64,000 nucleotides of DNA from Tsukamurella sp. TY48 (GCF_019656655.1 NZ_BPMV01000001.1:1-64000); one strand, 5' to 3'; shown: positions 22,005-33,494, numbered from the stretch's first letter. Notes: generated by a model not told the origin, from the letters alone. Program-made: numbers and translations.

Positions 22005-23207
22005 TCAGCGCAGCGTCTCGACCGAGACGCCGTCGGCGAATCGGTAGGGCTGCGCGGCGATCAGTCCGGAGAGCACACGCCGGAGCCGGGAGATCTCGGC
22101 CCGCACCGTGACCACCCGCGAACCGTCGCCGAACAGCGACGCCGCGAGCTGCGCCGCGGTGTGCCCGGTCCCGTCGGCCAGGAGTTCGAGGATCTGCGCG
22201 TGCCGCGGCGACAGCTGATGCCGCCACTGCCCGGCCGCACCCACCACGCTGACCTCGGGCGTGCGCCCCGAGCGCAGATCGACGGTGACGCGCGTGCGTT
22301 CAGCCGGCGACGCCGGCTCGACGGGGCGCAGCAGCCATCCGCCGGGCAGCGGTTCGACGGTGCACTCCCCCAGCTCGGGCAGCCACAGATGCGAGCCCTC
22401 CATCACCGCGGGCAGGGTGACCCGGGCCCGATGCGAAAGCCGCCCGACGGCCGCGACCCATCCGTGCGCGTCCACCACCAGGCCCGGGCCCGGGATTCCG
22501 GCGAGCAGCGGTGCCGCCACGGTGCGCAGCTGGTCGAGTCCCGCCTGATGACCCTCCCGCAGCCGCGCCTCGGCCAGTCCCGCCACAGCCGCGACCAGCG
22601 CCAGCGTGGTGGGGTGCACGGTGTGGGCCGGGCCGCTCACGTCCACCACGCCCAGGAGGCGGCCGGACCTGCGATCCCGGATCGGGGCCGCCGAACAGGT
22701 CCACGGGTGCTGATTGCGGGCGAAGTGCTCCGCGGAGAAGGTCTGCACCGCGGAGCGCGATGCCAGGGCGGTACCGATCGCGTTGGTCCCCACATCGTTC
22801 TCGCCCCACGCGGCGCCCTCCACGAAGCCCAGGGCATCGGCCTGGCGCAGCACCCGCGGGGCACCGGTGCGCCACAACAGCCGGCCCTCCGCGTCCGAGA
22901 CCACCATGATGCTCGCGCCGCCGTCGATGATCGGCGCCAGGCCGCCGGCGAGATCGTCGATCACGCCCGACAGCCCCGATTCGCGGCGCAACCGCGCCAC
23001 CTCAGCGGAATGCACGGCCGGGCCGGCATCATCGTCGGGCCGCAACCCCGCGGCACGCACCCGCTCCCAGGAGTCGCCGATCACCTCGCGCGGCCGCGCC
23101 GGGGGCCGTTCACCGGCCATCGTCGCGTCGTACACCTCGGCGAGCAGCCGCGCATAGGAGCGCGGGTCCTCACCATGCGCCACCGCGGGCTCGACCATCT
23201 GTGCCAC
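22005..23207 (-). CDS. GAF-domain transcriptional activator (AcoR-like)
   Basis: About 400 residues. The GAF-like sensor region spans roughly residues 60-230 and includes GASIMVVSDAEGRLLWRTG and GAAWGENDVGTNAIGTAL, the segment typical of AcoR/MimR-type regulators. There is no AAA+ sigma-54 module; the C-terminus instead has a helix-turn-helix (HAQILELLADGTGHTAAQLA, VRAEISRLRRVLSG near 345-385). A GTG start at 23207 has CAGAAT 6 nt upstream; ATG at 23198 is the alternative. It is divergent from the flavin monooxygenase gene, its likely target. Confidence 0.85.
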   Translation of the reverse strand: MAQMVEPAVAHGEDPRSYARLLAEVYDATMAGERPPARPREVIGDSWERVRAAGLRPDDDAGPAVHSAEVARLRRESGLSGVIDDLAGGLAPIIDGGASIMVVSDAEGRLLWRTGAPRVLRQADALGFVEGAAWGENDVGTNAIGTALASRSAVQTFSAEHFARNQHPWTCSAAPIRDRRSGRLLGVVDVSGPAHTVHPTTLALVAAVAGLAEARLREGHQAGLDQLRTVAAPLLAGIPGPGLVVDAHGWVAAVGRLSHRARVTLPAVMEGSHLWLPELGECTVEPLPGGWLLRPVEPASPAERTRVTVDLRSGRTPEVSVVGAAGQWRHQLSPRHAQILELLADGTGHTAAQLAASLFGDGSRVVTVRAEISRLRRVLSGLIAAQPYRFADGVSVETLR

Positions 23208-23308
23208 GCCTCGATTCTGCACCGCGCACCGGGTCCCCGAGCCGGATTCGCCGCCCGGCCCGCCACGACCGTCCCCGCTGCAACCGGACGCAACCCTTGT
23301 CGCACCCG

Positions 23309-23324
23309 TCACACCGGCGTGTGA
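23309..23324. promoter_or_regulatory. Inverted repeat between regulator and monooxygenase
   Basis: TCACAC-CGGC-GTGTGA, with perfect 6-bp arms, lies 45 nt before the monooxygenase ATG and about 100 nt before the divergent GAF regulator. Its place between the two genes suggests an activator or repressor site. No binding evidence exists in the sequence itself. Confidence 0.45.
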
Positions 23325-23369
23325 TGCAGGACACAGACGGATTCACCGTTCGAGACGAAGGAGCACCTC

Positions 23370-25202
23370 ATGACCGCGATCGCGGATAGGGAACAGGCCA
23401 CCCGCACGGACCCGCAGCAGCGGGTGGATGCGTGGCTGGCGCGGTTCGAGGCGGCGCTCACCGCGCGCGACACGGCCGCCGTGGCCGAGCTCTTCGAACC
23501 CGGCGCGTTCTGGCGGGACCTGGTCGCGTTCACCTGGAACCTGCACACCAGCGAAGGCCGCGACCAGATCGCCGCGATGCTCACCGAGCGCCTCGACGAC
23601 GCCGATCCCAGCGGTTTCGTGACCACCGATCCCGCCTCGGGCGAGGACGTGGCCGAGGCCTTCATCGGATTCGAGACCGGTGTGGGGCGCGGCAAGGGCC
23701 ACCTGCGGATCCGGGAGGGCGAGGACGGCGTCGACCGCGCCTGGACACTGCTCACCACACTGCGCGAGCTCAAGGGCCACGAGGAATCCTTCGGCGAGCG
23801 CCGCCCCATGGGCGCGGTGCACGGCGCCCACGTCGACGCGCCGACCTGGGCCGAGCGCCGCGAGCAGGAGGAGGCCGAACTGGGTCGCTCGGTGCAGCCC
23901 GACACGCTGGTGATCGGCGGCGGCCAGGGCGGCATCGCCCTCGGGGCGCGCCTGCGCCAACTGGGCGTCCCCGCGCTCGTGGTCGACAAGTACGACCGTC
24001 CCGGCGACCAGTGGCGCGGCCGCTACAAGTCGCTGTGCCTGCACGACCCCGTCTGGTACGACCACCTGCCGTACCTGCCCTTCCCCGCCAACTGGCCCGT
24101 CTTCGCCCCGAAGGACAAGATCGGCGACTGGCTGGAGATGTACACCCGCGTCATGGAGGTGCCGTACTGGTCGCGCACCGAGGCATTGTCCGCCTCGTAC
24201 GACGAGGCCATGGGCGAGTGGACCGTCGAGGTGAACAAGGACGGTGAGCGCCTGACCCTGCACCCGAAACAACTGGTACTGGCGACCGGCATGTCCGGCA
24301 AGCCGAACGTGCCCGACTTCCCCGGAATGGACGTCTTCCGCGGCGAACAGCACCACTCGAGCAAGCACCCCGGCCCGGACGCCTACGCGGGCAAGAGGGT
24401 CGTGGTGATCGGCGCCAACAACTCCGCACTCGACATCAGCAAGGCGCTCATCGAGGCCGGCGCCGATGTGACGATGGTGCAGCGCAGCTCGACCCACATC
24501 ATCAAGTCCGAATCGCTCATGGAGCACGGACTGGGCGACCTGTACAGCGAGCGGGCGGTCGCCAACGGCGTGACCACCGACAAGGCCGACATGATCTTCG
24601 CCTCGCTCCCCTACCGGATCATGAACGAGTTCCAGAAGCCGATCTACGACAAGGTCCGCGAGATCGACGCCGACTTCTACGCGGGCCTCGAAAAGGCCGG
24701 ATACGAACTCGATTTCGGCGACGACGACTCGGGCCTGTTCATGAAGTACCTGCGTCGCGGCTCCGGGTACTACATCGACGTCGGCGCCGCCGGCCTCATC
24801 ATCGACGGCTCGATCAAGCTGGCCAAGGGCGGCGTCGATCACCTGACCGAGGACGCCGTGGTGCTCAAGGACGGCACGGTGCTGCCCGCCGACCTCGTGG
24901 TCTACGCCACCGGCTACGGATCGATGAACGGCTGGGCCGCCGACCTCATGGGCCAGGAAACCGCCGACCGACTGGGCAAGTGCTGGGGCCTCGGCTCCGA
25001 CACCACCAAGGACCCCGGCCCCTGGGAGGGCGAGCAGCGCAACATGTGGAAGCCCACCCAGGTGCCCGGACTGTGGATGATGGGCGGCAACCTGCACCAG
25101 TCCCGGCACTACTCGCTGTACCTGGCCCTGCAACTCAAAGCGCGCTACGAGGGCATCGACACCCCGGTGTACCAACTGGCGCAGGTGCACCACACCAGCT
25201 AG
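23370..25202 (+). CDS. NTF2-fused flavin-containing monooxygenase
   Basis: A 610-residue NAD(P)/FAD-dependent oxidoreductase. Residues 1-140 look like a SnoaL/NTF2-like domain (AWLARFEAALTARDTAAVAE, LFEPGAFWRDLVAF). From about 175 comes a flavin monooxygenase with the FAD motif GGGQGG (183-188), an FxGxxxH fingerprint (FRGEQHH, about 325-331), and a second nucleotide-binding turn, VVVIGANNSA (near 345). The expected glycine in that turn is replaced by N, as in many members. GAAGGAG precedes the ATG. The GAF activator is divergent. The substrate is unknown, perhaps a ketone or hydrophobic aldehyde. Confidence 0.88.
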   Translation: MTAIADREQATRTDPQQRVDAWLARFEAALTARDTAAVAELFEPGAFWRDLVAFTWNLHTSEGRDQIAAMLTERLDDADPSGFVTTDPASGEDVAEAFIGFETGVGRGKGHLRIREGEDGVDRAWTLLTTLRELKGHEESFGERRPMGAVHGAHVDAPTWAERREQEEAELGRSVQPDTLVIGGGQGGIALGARLRQLGVPALVVDKYDRPGDQWRGRYKSLCLHDPVWYDHLPYLPFPANWPVFAPKDKIGDWLEMYTRVMEVPYWSRTEALSASYDEAMGEWTVEVNKDGERLTLHPKQLVLATGMSGKPNVPDFPGMDVFRGEQHHSSKHPGPDAYAGKRVVVIGANNSALDISKALIEAGADVTMVQRSSTHIIKSESLMEHGLGDLYSERAVANGVTTDKADMIFASLPYRIMNEFQKPIYDKVREIDADFYAGLEKAGYELDFGDDDSGLFMKYLRRGSGYYIDVGAAGLIIDGSIKLAKGGVDHLTEDAVVLKDGTVLPADLVVYATGYGSMNGWAADLMGQETADRLGKCWGLGSDTTKDPGPWEGEQRNMWKPTQVPGLWMMGGNLHQSRHYSLYLALQLKARYEGIDTPVYQLAQVHHTS

Positions 25203-27671
25203 CTACCGCAGGACGGCGCCGACCTGCTCCGAGGCCTTCGCCACCGCGGCATCGCGGGCGGCGGAGGCCTCGTCCTCGGTGAGGGTGCGATCAGCGGCAC
25301 GGAAGCGCAGCGCGAAGGCCAGCGACTTGCGTCCCTCGCCCACCTGCGCCCCGGTGAAGACGTCGAACAGCGAGATCGCCTCCAACAGCTCGCCCGCACC
25401 GGCGGTCAGCGCCTCCTGCACGGACGCCGCAGGCACCGCGGCGTCGACGACGACCGCGACGTCCTGCAGTACCGCGGGGAAGGGCGAGACCCGCGGCGCC
25501 GGAAGCACCTGCGTCAGCGGGATCGCATCCAGGTCCACCTCGACGGCGACGGTGCGCGGCGGCAGACCCGCACGTTCGAGCACCGCCGGGTGCAACTCGC
25601 CTGCGTGCCCCACGACCACATCACCTGCGAGCACCTCGGCGCACCGTCCGGGATGGAAGGGGGCGTACTGGGCCGACCGCAGGGTGAGCTCGACATTGCT
25701 CGCGCGGCCGATCTCACGGACCGCCTCGAAGGCGTCCGTGGCATCGGCGGGACGGCCGGCACCCCACGGTCCGGCGGGCTCGCGCAGTCCGGTGAAGACG
25801 ACCGCGACGTGCTCGGGCTGCACGGGCAGCGAGGCGTTGAGCTCATCGATCTGCTCGGCGGTCGGACGCCGGTCCACCGGGATGGGGTCGACGGCCACGG
25901 TCTTCTCCGACGGCAGCACCACCTGTGCGATCGAGTACAGCGCCAGATCGCGCTGACCGCGGGAGACGTTGCGCGCCAAGATCTCCAGCAGCCCCGGCAG
26001 CAGTGTGGTGGCGAGCGACGGACGATCGGCCTCGAGCGGGTTGAGCACCTTCGTGGTGGTGCGCCGCGGATCGTCGGCGTCCAGCGCCCAGGTGTCGAAC
26101 ACCCCGGCGGGAAGGAACGGTCCCGTGAGCACCTCGACGTGGCCGGTGTGCGCCAGCGCACGGCTGACGATCCGGCGGCGCTGCTGGCGCGGCGACAGGC
26201 CGCGTCCGCCGGGCGCGGCGGGCAGCACCGGCGGGATCTGCTCCAGCCCCTCCAGGCGCAGCACCTCCTCCACCAGATCGGCGGGCATGGTCAGATCGGG
26301 CCGCCACGTCGGCGGGGTCACCGTGAGGTTCTCGGAACCCTCGATGGCGCAACCCACCTGGGTGAGCCGGCGCACCGTCGTCCCGGCGGGGTAGGTGATC
26401 CCGGCGACCCGGTCCGGACGGTCCGCGGCGATCACCACCTGCGGGCGCTCGCCGTACGAGCCGAGGTCGGTGATCTCGCCGACGATCGTGCCGCCCGCGA
26501 TCTCGGTGAGCAGCCGCGCGGCCTCGCGCACCGTCCACACCGAGATGGCCGGGTCCACGGTGCGCTCGTACCGCTTCGCGGCGTCGGAGCTGAGCTTGTG
26601 CCGCTTGCCGGTGCGGAAGACCTTGACCGGGTTCCAGATCGCGCCCTCGAGGATCACGTTCACCGTGTCGTCGCCGACCTCGGTGGACGCGCCGCCCATG
26701 ACACCGGCCAGTGAGACCGGCCCGGAATCGTCGACGATCACGGCGTCCTCGGGATCGAGCGTGCGCTCGACGTGGTCGAGGGTTTCCAGCTTCTCGCCGG
26801 GCCGCGCCGCACGCACCACGAGGCCACCCCGCACCTTGTCGGCGTCGAAGGCGTGCAGCGGCTGGCCGCTGAGCAGCATCAGGTAGTTGGTGACGTCCAC
26901 CGCGGCGCTGATCGGGCGCACCCCGGACGTGAGCAGGCGGCGCTGCAGCCACCACGGGCTCACGGCCTTCGGGTCGATGCCCTCGACGCGCAGCGCGGTG
27001 AACCGGGTGCAGCCGCTCTCCGGCTCCACGGTCACGTCCACGCCGCCGGCGCCGGATCCCTGCTGGTCCGACGGGGTGGTGATGTCGGTGAACGGCAGAT
27101 CGAAGCCGCACGCCAGCTCGCGGGCGAGGCCGCGGATCGAGAAGGCGTAGCCGCGGTCCGGCGTCACGTTCAGCTCGATCACCGCATCGTCCATGCCCAG
27201 CACGGCCTTGGCATCGTCGCCCGGCTGCGCGGTGCCCGCGGGCAGCACGAGGATGCCCGAGTGGTCGGTGCCGAGTCCGAGCTCGGAGACCGAGCAGATC
27301 ATGCCGTCCGAGGTGTGGTCGTAGGTCTGGCGCGTGGCGATCTCGAAGCCACCCGGGAGCACCGCGCCGGGGAGCGCGACGACCACGAGGTCGCCCTCGG
27401 CGAAGTTGCGCGCGCCGCACACGATGTCGCGCGGGGCCGCCTCGCCCACCTCCACCTGACAGAACCGGATCGGCTTGCGGAAGTTGGTCAGCTCCTCGAT
27501 CTGCGCGACGCGGCCCACGACCAGCGGACCGGTCACCGTGTCGAGCGAGTCCAGCTCCTCGACCTCGAAACCGACGCGGACGAACCCGGCGTCCAGCTCC
27601 TGCGGAGTGATACCCCACTCGGGGGTGTCGCGCCGGAGGATCTCGGTGAGCCATGACTGTGCAACGCGCAC
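25203..27671 (-). CDS. pheT: Phenylalanyl-tRNA synthetase beta subunit
   Basis: The 822-residue beta subunit of the (alpha-beta)2 enzyme that charges tRNA-Phe. Domains in order: N-terminal EMAP-like tRNA-binding region (about 40-150, with [16 protein letters not shown]), B3/B4 editing domain, B5, catalytic-like core, and C-terminal FDX-ACB anticodon domain ending [11 protein letters not shown]. The start is GTG at 27671, with AAGGA 8 nt upstream. It follows pheS by 43 nt. Its stop codon directly abuts that of the convergent monooxygenase gene. Confidence 0.97.
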   Translation of the reverse strand: MRVAQSWLTEILRRDTPEWGITPQELDAGFVRVGFEVEELDSLDTVTGPLVVGRVAQIEELTNFRKPIRFCQVEVGEAAPRDIVCGARNFAEGDLVVVALPGAVLPGGFEIATRQTYDHTSDGMICSVSELGLGTDHSGILVLPAGTAQPGDDAKAVLGMDDAVIELNVTPDRGYAFSIRGLARELACGFDLPFTDITTPSDQQGSGAGGVDVTVEPESGCTRFTALRVEGIDPKAVSPWWLQRRLLTSGVRPISAAVDVTNYLMLLSGQPLHAFDADKVRGGLVVRAARPGEKLETLDHVERTLDPEDAVIVDDSGPVSLAGVMGGASTEVGDDTVNVILEGAIWNPVKVFRTGKRHKLSSDAAKRYERTVDPAISVWTVREAARLLTEIAGGTIVGEITDLGSYGERPQVVIAADRPDRVAGITYPAGTTVRRLTQVGCAIEGSENLTVTPPTWRPDLTMPADLVEEVLRLEGLEQIPPVLPAAPGGRGLSPRQQRRRIVSRALAHTGHVEVLTGPFLPAGVFDTWALDADDPRRTTTKVLNPLEADRPSLATTLLPGLLEILARNVSRGQRDLALYSIAQVVLPSEKTVAVDPIPVDRRPTAEQIDELNASLPVQPEHVAVVFTGLREPAGPWGAGRPADATDAFEAVREIGRASNVELTLRSAQYAPFHPGRCAEVLAGDVVVGHAGELHPAVLERAGLPPRTVAVEVDLDAIPLTQVLPAPRVSPFPAVLQDVAVVVDAAVPAASVQEALTAGAGELLEAISLFDVFTGAQVGEGRKSLAFALRFRAADRTLTEDEASAARDAAVAKASEQVGAVLR

Positions 27672-27714
27672 TGGAAAAGTCCTTCTATCGGTGTGTGCAG
27701 GCGGGCGGGGGCGG

Positions 27715-29304
<1,590 letters not shown>

Positions 29305-29314
29305 CCGCCCGAGC

Positions 29315-29575
29315 TCAGCGGCAGTTCGCGATGTACGGCATCGAGCCGTAGGGTCCCCAGATCTTCGACTCCGCATTGGCCCGCGCGGCGGCGGGGTTCG
29401 GCCCCGTACCGTGCACGGTTCCCGCGAACGAGGCGAGCATGTTGCCGAACTGCTGCGCGTACACATCGCAGGTCACGGTGACCATGGCCGGTGCCGGTGC
29501 CGGTGCCGCCTGCGCCCCCGCCGGCGCGAGCGCTGCCGCGGCGCCGAGCAGACCCGCCAGTGCGATTCGCTTCAT
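29315..29575 (-). CDS. Small secreted protein
   Basis: An 86-residue protein with a clear Sec signal peptide, MKRIALAGLLGAAAALAPAGAQA, cleaved near residue 23. The mature part is about 60 residues with two cysteines (near 36 and 85) that could form one disulfide. It resembles short mycobacterial exported proteins of unknown function (pattern VTCDVYAQQFGNML...SYIANC-like end). AGGAG lies 6 nt before ATG 29575, which decides this start over GTG 29578. It converges on the SMR gene with a 10-nt gap. Confidence 0.75.
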   Translation of the reverse strand: MKRIALAGLLGAAAALAPAGAQAAPAPAPAMVTVTCDVYAQQFGNMLASFAGTVHGTGPNPAAARANAESKIWGPYGSMPYIANCR

Positions 29576-29652
29576 CACGATCTCCTCCCGAGAGAACTAT
29601 CTCTTCACTATCTACCACACCGCGGCGGTCGGGCAGCGACGAGAATGGGGCG

Positions 29653-30387
29653 GTGAACCCGCAACACCGCCAATCCGCGTACGCCGTCCGCTGCGAATGG
29701 GGCCTCGACGGTGCCCGCGCCGTGGGCGAGAACGCCGACATCGTCGTGGTGGTCGACGTGCTGTCGTTCACCACCTGCGTCGCGGTGGCCGTCGAGCGGG
29801 ACATCGAGGTGTACCCGCACCGTTGGCGCGACGATTCCGCGGCGTCCCTCGCGCGCGAGCACGACGCGGTGCTGGCGGTCGGCCGCAGCGACGCCGGTCC
29901 CGGCGAGGTGAGCCTCTCACCGTCGTCGATCCGCGCGGCCACCGGCGTGCGGCGCCTGGTGCTCCCCTCCCCGAACGGCTCGACGATCGTGCACGCCCTG
30001 TCGCAGGGCGGCGCCACCGTGCTCGCCGCGTCGTTGCGCAACGCGCGCGCCGTCGGAGAGTGGATCGCCCAGCGTCCGGGAGCGACGGTCGCCGTGATCC
30101 CATCGGGCGAGCGATGGCCCGACGGTGCCCTACGGCCCGCGGTCGAGGACCTCTGGGGCGCGGGCGCCGTGATCGACGGCCTGCCCGGCCGCCTTTCCCC
30201 CGAGGCCGAGACTGCCCGGGCGGCGTGGCGATCGGTGTCAGCGGCCCCCGCGGACGCCCTCCGCGGCTGCGCCTCCGGGCGTGAGCTGATCGCCCTCGGC
30301 TTCGGCGACGACGTCGAGGTGGCGGGCGAGGTCGGGGTCACGACGGTGGTCCCCGTGCTCGACGGCGGGCGCTTCCGGGCGGGCTAG
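29653..30387 (+). CDS. 2-phosphosulfolactate phosphatase family protein (ComB-like)
   Basis: A 244-residue protein of the ComB family, named for the magnesium-dependent phosphatase of coenzyme M synthesis. Recognisable segments are CEWGLDGARAVGENADIVVVVDVLSFTT, which holds the family acidic cluster, VLPSPNGSTIVHAL, and AVIPSGERWPDGALRPAVED. Actinobacteria make no coenzyme M, so the true substrate is unknown. Start at GTG 29653; no ribosome-binding site, but GAGAAT lies 6 nt upstream. The last 150 nt overlap the 3' end of the convergent acyltransferase gene. Confidence 0.85.
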   Translation: MNPQHRQSAYAVRCEWGLDGARAVGENADIVVVVDVLSFTTCVAVAVERDIEVYPHRWRDDSAASLAREHDAVLAVGRSDAGPGEVSLSPSSIRAATGVRRLVLPSPNGSTIVHALSQGGATVLAASLRNARAVGEWIAQRPGATVAVIPSGERWPDGALRPAVEDLWGAGAVIDGLPGRLSPEAETARAAWRSVSAAPADALRGCASGRELIALGFGDDVEVAGEVGVTTVVPVLDGGRFRAG

Positions 30388-31662
30388 GGCCCGGGCCGCG
30401 ACCATCGCGAGGACGAACACCGCGAGCGCGGTCCACCCGGTCGGTGAGCCGAGCCCCTCCTTCGCCATGAGCAGCACCGCGATCCCCGCCGCGCACACGA
30501 GGCCGCCCACCACCGCACCGCGGGCGCCACGGGCCGTCACCCGATCGTCCCACCACGGAATCCGGCGGTGCTCCAACGGCGACAGCAGCAGGAACAACGC
30601 GAACATCACCACCGCGAAGACCGCTGCGCGCAGCGCCATCAGGCCCCAGAAGCCGCTCTGCCGAGGGTCGACGGCGTCGATGCCCACCGCGTGCAAAGCG
30701 AACGCGGCGATCGCGATGGCGGGGATGTGCCACAGGTACAGCGTCATCGCGCCGCCGTTGCCCACCGCCACCGGGTACCAGACCCGGGGCCGGTGGGCCC
30801 ACCGCCCGATCACGGGCGCGGCGACGACGAACAGCAGGCTCACCCACACGCTGTGCAGGCCGAGCAGCAGCGTGGGCGGCGTGGTGTTGGAGAAAGTCTC
30901 GGCACCGGTCACCACCAGCGGCACGTCGTACGGGCCAAACACCACCAGCGCGACCGCGCCGGCGAAGGCCGCCGCCGCCGCGAGCACCGCGGGCAACGGA
31001 CGGATCAACCGCCGGGCGTAGGCCACGCCCACGACCGCCGGGATCAACCAGACGAACAGGAAGTTGGGGAACCCCGCCTCGATCGCGCCGGTCCGCAGCC
31101 GCACCTGGTCGGCGATCGCGGCCGCGCCGAGCAGACCCACGATCACGGCGGCCGCGGCCGCGGAGGACCGAAGAGTCATCAGGGCCGGCACGAGCGCGAG
31201 GATCAGCAGGTACACGCCGATGAACCACAGCAGCGCGACGCTCTCCTGCCCCAGCCGCGTCGCGCTCGGCTCCCCCGCCACGACGCGCACCCCGAGCAGC
31301 ACCACCGACCAGAAGCCGAGGTACCAGAACACCGGGCGGCAGAGGCGTTGTGCACGGCTCAGCAACCAGCCTCCCCACGCGGTACCGGGCTTCCAGCCGT
31401 ACGCGGCCGACGCCGCACCCGCCAGGAAGAACAGCGGCATCACCTGCAGCAGCCAGGTGATGGGCTGAAGGGACGGCAGCGCGCCCAGCGTGTTGCCCAC
31501 CCACACGCCGGACGGCGTGATGGTGGCGAGCAACAGCGTCGAGTGACCGAACATCACCACGAGCAGGCTCACGAGGCGCGCCACGTCCACGGCACGGTCG
31601 CGCGTGGCGGGCGTGCCGTCGAGGACGGCGGTACGGGACGGCAGAAGCATCATGTCCATCAT
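30238..31662 (-). CDS. Membrane acyltransferase (AT3 family)
   Basis: A 474-residue integral membrane protein of acyltransferase family 3, which O-acylates cell-surface glycans or lipids. Residues about 22-390 hold some ten hydrophobic helices. The N-terminal block RAVDVARLVSLLVVMFGHS carries the conserved Arg/His, and the YLWHIPAIAIA block lies near 310. The C-terminal 50-60 residues are hydrophilic and coded opposite the ComB gene. It lies 63 nt after the histidine kinase gene on the same strand and may belong to that unit. Confidence 0.88.
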   Translation of the reverse strand: MMDMMLLPSRTAVLDGTPATRDRAVDVARLVSLLVVMFGHSTLLLATITPSGVWVGNTLGALPSLQPITWLLQVMPLFFLAGAASAAYGWKPGTAWGGWLLSRAQRLCRPVFWYLGFWSVVLLGVRVVAGEPSATRLGQESVALLWFIGVYLLILALVPALMTLRSSAAAAAVIVGLLGAAAIADQVRLRTGAIEAGFPNFLFVWLIPAVVGVAYARRLIRPLPAVLAAAAAFAGAVALVVFGPYDVPLVVTGAETFSNTTPPTLLLGLHSVWVSLLFVVAAPVIGRWAHRPRVWYPVAVGNGGAMTLYLWHIPAIAIAAFALHAVGIDAVDPRQSGFWGLMALRAAVFAVVMFALFLLLSPLEHRRIPWWDDRVTARGARGAVVGGLVCAAGIAVLLMAKEGLGSPTGWTALAVFVLAMVAARALARPEAPAVEHGDHRRDPDLARHLDVVAEAEGDQLTPGGAAAEGVRGGR

Positions 31663-31667
31663 GCTTC
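31644..31667. other. Inverted repeat over acyltransferase start codon
   Basis: GAAGCATCATG and CATCATGCTTC are near-perfect 11-nt arms (one mismatch pair) with a 2-nt centre, covering the ATG at 31662 and the adjacent ATG codons. As RNA it could hide the start; as DNA it could be an operator. Only the symmetry is observed. Confidence 0.35.
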
Positions 31668-31725
31668 CCGCGCGCAGGTCGCGACGAATGAGTAGTCCTA
31701 CCCGATCGGCATGAGGATTTCGCCC

Positions 31726-32850
31726 TCAGGCGCTGCGGTCGGGCACGGCGAGGGTGACGGAATAGCCGCCGGCTGCGGTGGGTGCCGCATCGAGCGAACC
31801 GCTCAGCGTCTCCGCGCGTTCCCGCAGCCCCAGGAGCCCGACCTTCGAACCCGGCAGGTCGAGGGCCACGCGGGTCGGTCGCCCGTTGATGATCTGCAGG
31901 CGCAGCCCCCGCCCCTCGGTGTCGACGGTGACCCCCACGCTGGCGCCCGGCGCGTGCTTGCGCGCATTGGTCAGCGCCTCCTGCGTGGTGCGGTACACCG
32001 CACGCGCGACCGCGGGACTCAGATCCTCCGGAAGCTCTCCGGACAGTGTCACGGCGAGACCGCTGGACGCGACGAGCTGCGGGAGATCCTGTGCCGTCGG
32101 CTGCGGCGAGAGGCCGTTCGCCTCAGTACCCGATGCCCGGAGCACCCCGACCATGTGGCGCAGTTCGTCGAGAGTGCTGACGGCGAGCCGGCGGATCGAC
32201 CGGGCCGATTCGCGCGAGTTGTCGTCGGCGGTCACCACCTGCAGCGCACCCGCCTCCACCGCGATCAGGCTCACCTGGTGGGAGACCACGTCGTGCATCT
32301 CGCGCGCGAGCTGCGCACGTTCCCGGTACAGCACGCTGTGCTCGTGCAGGCGCCGCTGATCCTCCTGCGCGTCGATCAGCTCGGTGAGTTGCGCGGCCAA
32401 CTCGCGCCGGGCCCGGACGAGCCTGCCGAAGGCCAGCGGGGCGGCCGCCATCGCCACGATGAAGCCGATGCTGCTGACCCACATCCCGCCACTCTCCGCG
32501 TACTCCAGGGCACCGTCCCTCATCGCGTACCACGAGACGAGCATCGTGATCACGAGGGCGGCCGCCGCGAGAGCGGGCACGATCATTCGCCGGAAGTTCA
32601 CGGCCACGGCGTACATCCCCGCGAACTGGATCACCACGGAGGAGATGTTGTACGCCGTCACCGCCGCGAGAACGAAGTACACCAACGGGAACCTGTTGCG
32701 GAGCGGCAGCAGAAGCACCGCGACAGCCATGAGGGCATCGGTCCAGCGTGGATTGAACTCGTGGACGGACCACGCTTCGAGCCCTCCCAGCCCCATCAGC
32801 GCCGCCTCGCCGCCGAACGACCGCAACCGCTGTCGCGTGATCGCGGTCAC
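31726..32850 (-). CDS. Sensor histidine kinase (NarL/DesK type)
   Basis: A 374-residue membrane kinase. Four to five hydrophobic segments lie between residues 37 and 142, without a large extracellular domain. A short coiled coil follows (about 145-180), then the HisKA_3 domain with phospho-acceptor H186 in REMHDVVSHQ, then an ATPase domain with TTQEALTNARKHA and GLLGLRERAE. The start is GTG at 32850, overlapping the response-regulator stop (GTGA). The signal is unknown; membrane or cell-envelope state is typical for this layout. Confidence 0.92.
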   Translation of the reverse strand: MTAITRQRLRSFGGEAALMGLGGLEAWSVHEFNPRWTDALMAVAVLLLPLRNRFPLVYFVLAAVTAYNISSVVIQFAGMYAVAVNFRRMIVPALAAAALVITMLVSWYAMRDGALEYAESGGMWVSSIGFIVAMAAAPLAFGRLVRARRELAAQLTELIDAQEDQRRLHEHSVLYRERAQLAREMHDVVSHQVSLIAVEAGALQVVTADDNSRESARSIRRLAVSTLDELRHMVGVLRASGTEANGLSPQPTAQDLPQLVASSGLAVTLSGELPEDLSPAVARAVYRTTQEALTNARKHAPGASVGVTVDTEGRGLRLQIINGRPTRVALDLPGSKVGLLGLRERAETLSGSLDAAPTAAGGYSVTLAVPDRSA

Positions 32851-33494
32851 TGCGCCTGCTCCTCCAGGAGTCCGGCACGCTGAGCGACGAGCGCGGCCTG
32901 CACGCGGTTGGCCACCCCCAGCTTGCCGAGCAGCGCGCTGACGTGGTCCTTCACGGTGCCCACGCTCAGGTGCATGACGCGGCCGATCTCGAGGTTCGAC
33001 AGCCCGTCCGCAACCAGTACCAGCACCTCACGCTCGCGTGGCGACAGCTTGTCGGTGCCCAGATCGTCCACCGTGACGCCCCCGAGGAAACCGCTGACCA
33101 CCTGGGTCGCGACCTTGGGTGAGAGCACCACACCGCCCTCGGCCAGCGTGCGCACCAGCTGCACGAGCTGCTCCGGATCGGTGTCCTTGACCAGGAAACC
33201 GGCCGCGCCGCGGCGGAGCGCGTGTGCGATGTACTCGTCGGAATCGAAGGTGGTGAGCATCGCGACCACGGGCGGCGACGGCATCCGGGTGAACTTGTCG
33301 AGCAGCGTGAGACCGTCCACGTCCGGCATGCGGATGTCCAGGAGGACGACATCGGGCTGGTGCCGGGTCACTGCGTCGTAGGCCTCGCCGCCGGGCACGG
33401 CGGCCACTACCTCGATGTCGGGCGCATGGCCGAGCATCAGTTCGAATCCACGCCGAACGAGCGCCTCATCGTCGACCACGACGATCCGCACCAT
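32847..33494 (-). CDS. LuxR/NarL-type response regulator
   Basis: A 215-residue response regulator. The receiver domain spans 1-120 with acidic residues D8-D9, phospho-acceptor D53 in VVLLDIRMP, and the lysine in FLVKD. The LuxR-type helix-turn-helix spans about 145-205 (LSPREREVLVLVADGLSN, GTVKDHVSALLGKLG). GGAGGAG lies 5 nt before the ATG. Translationally coupled to the cognate kinase. The acyltransferase downstream is a candidate target. Confidence 0.94.
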   Translation of the reverse strand: MVRIVVVDDEALVRRGFELMLGHAPDIEVVAAVPGGEAYDAVTRHQPDVVLLDIRMPDVDGLTLLDKFTRMPSPPVVAMLTTFDSDEYIAHALRRGAAGFLVKDTDPEQLVQLVRTLAEGGVVLSPKVATQVVSGFLGGVTVDDLGTDKLSPREREVLVLVADGLSNLEIGRVMHLSVGTVKDHVSALLGKLGVANRVQAALVAQRAGLLEEQAQ

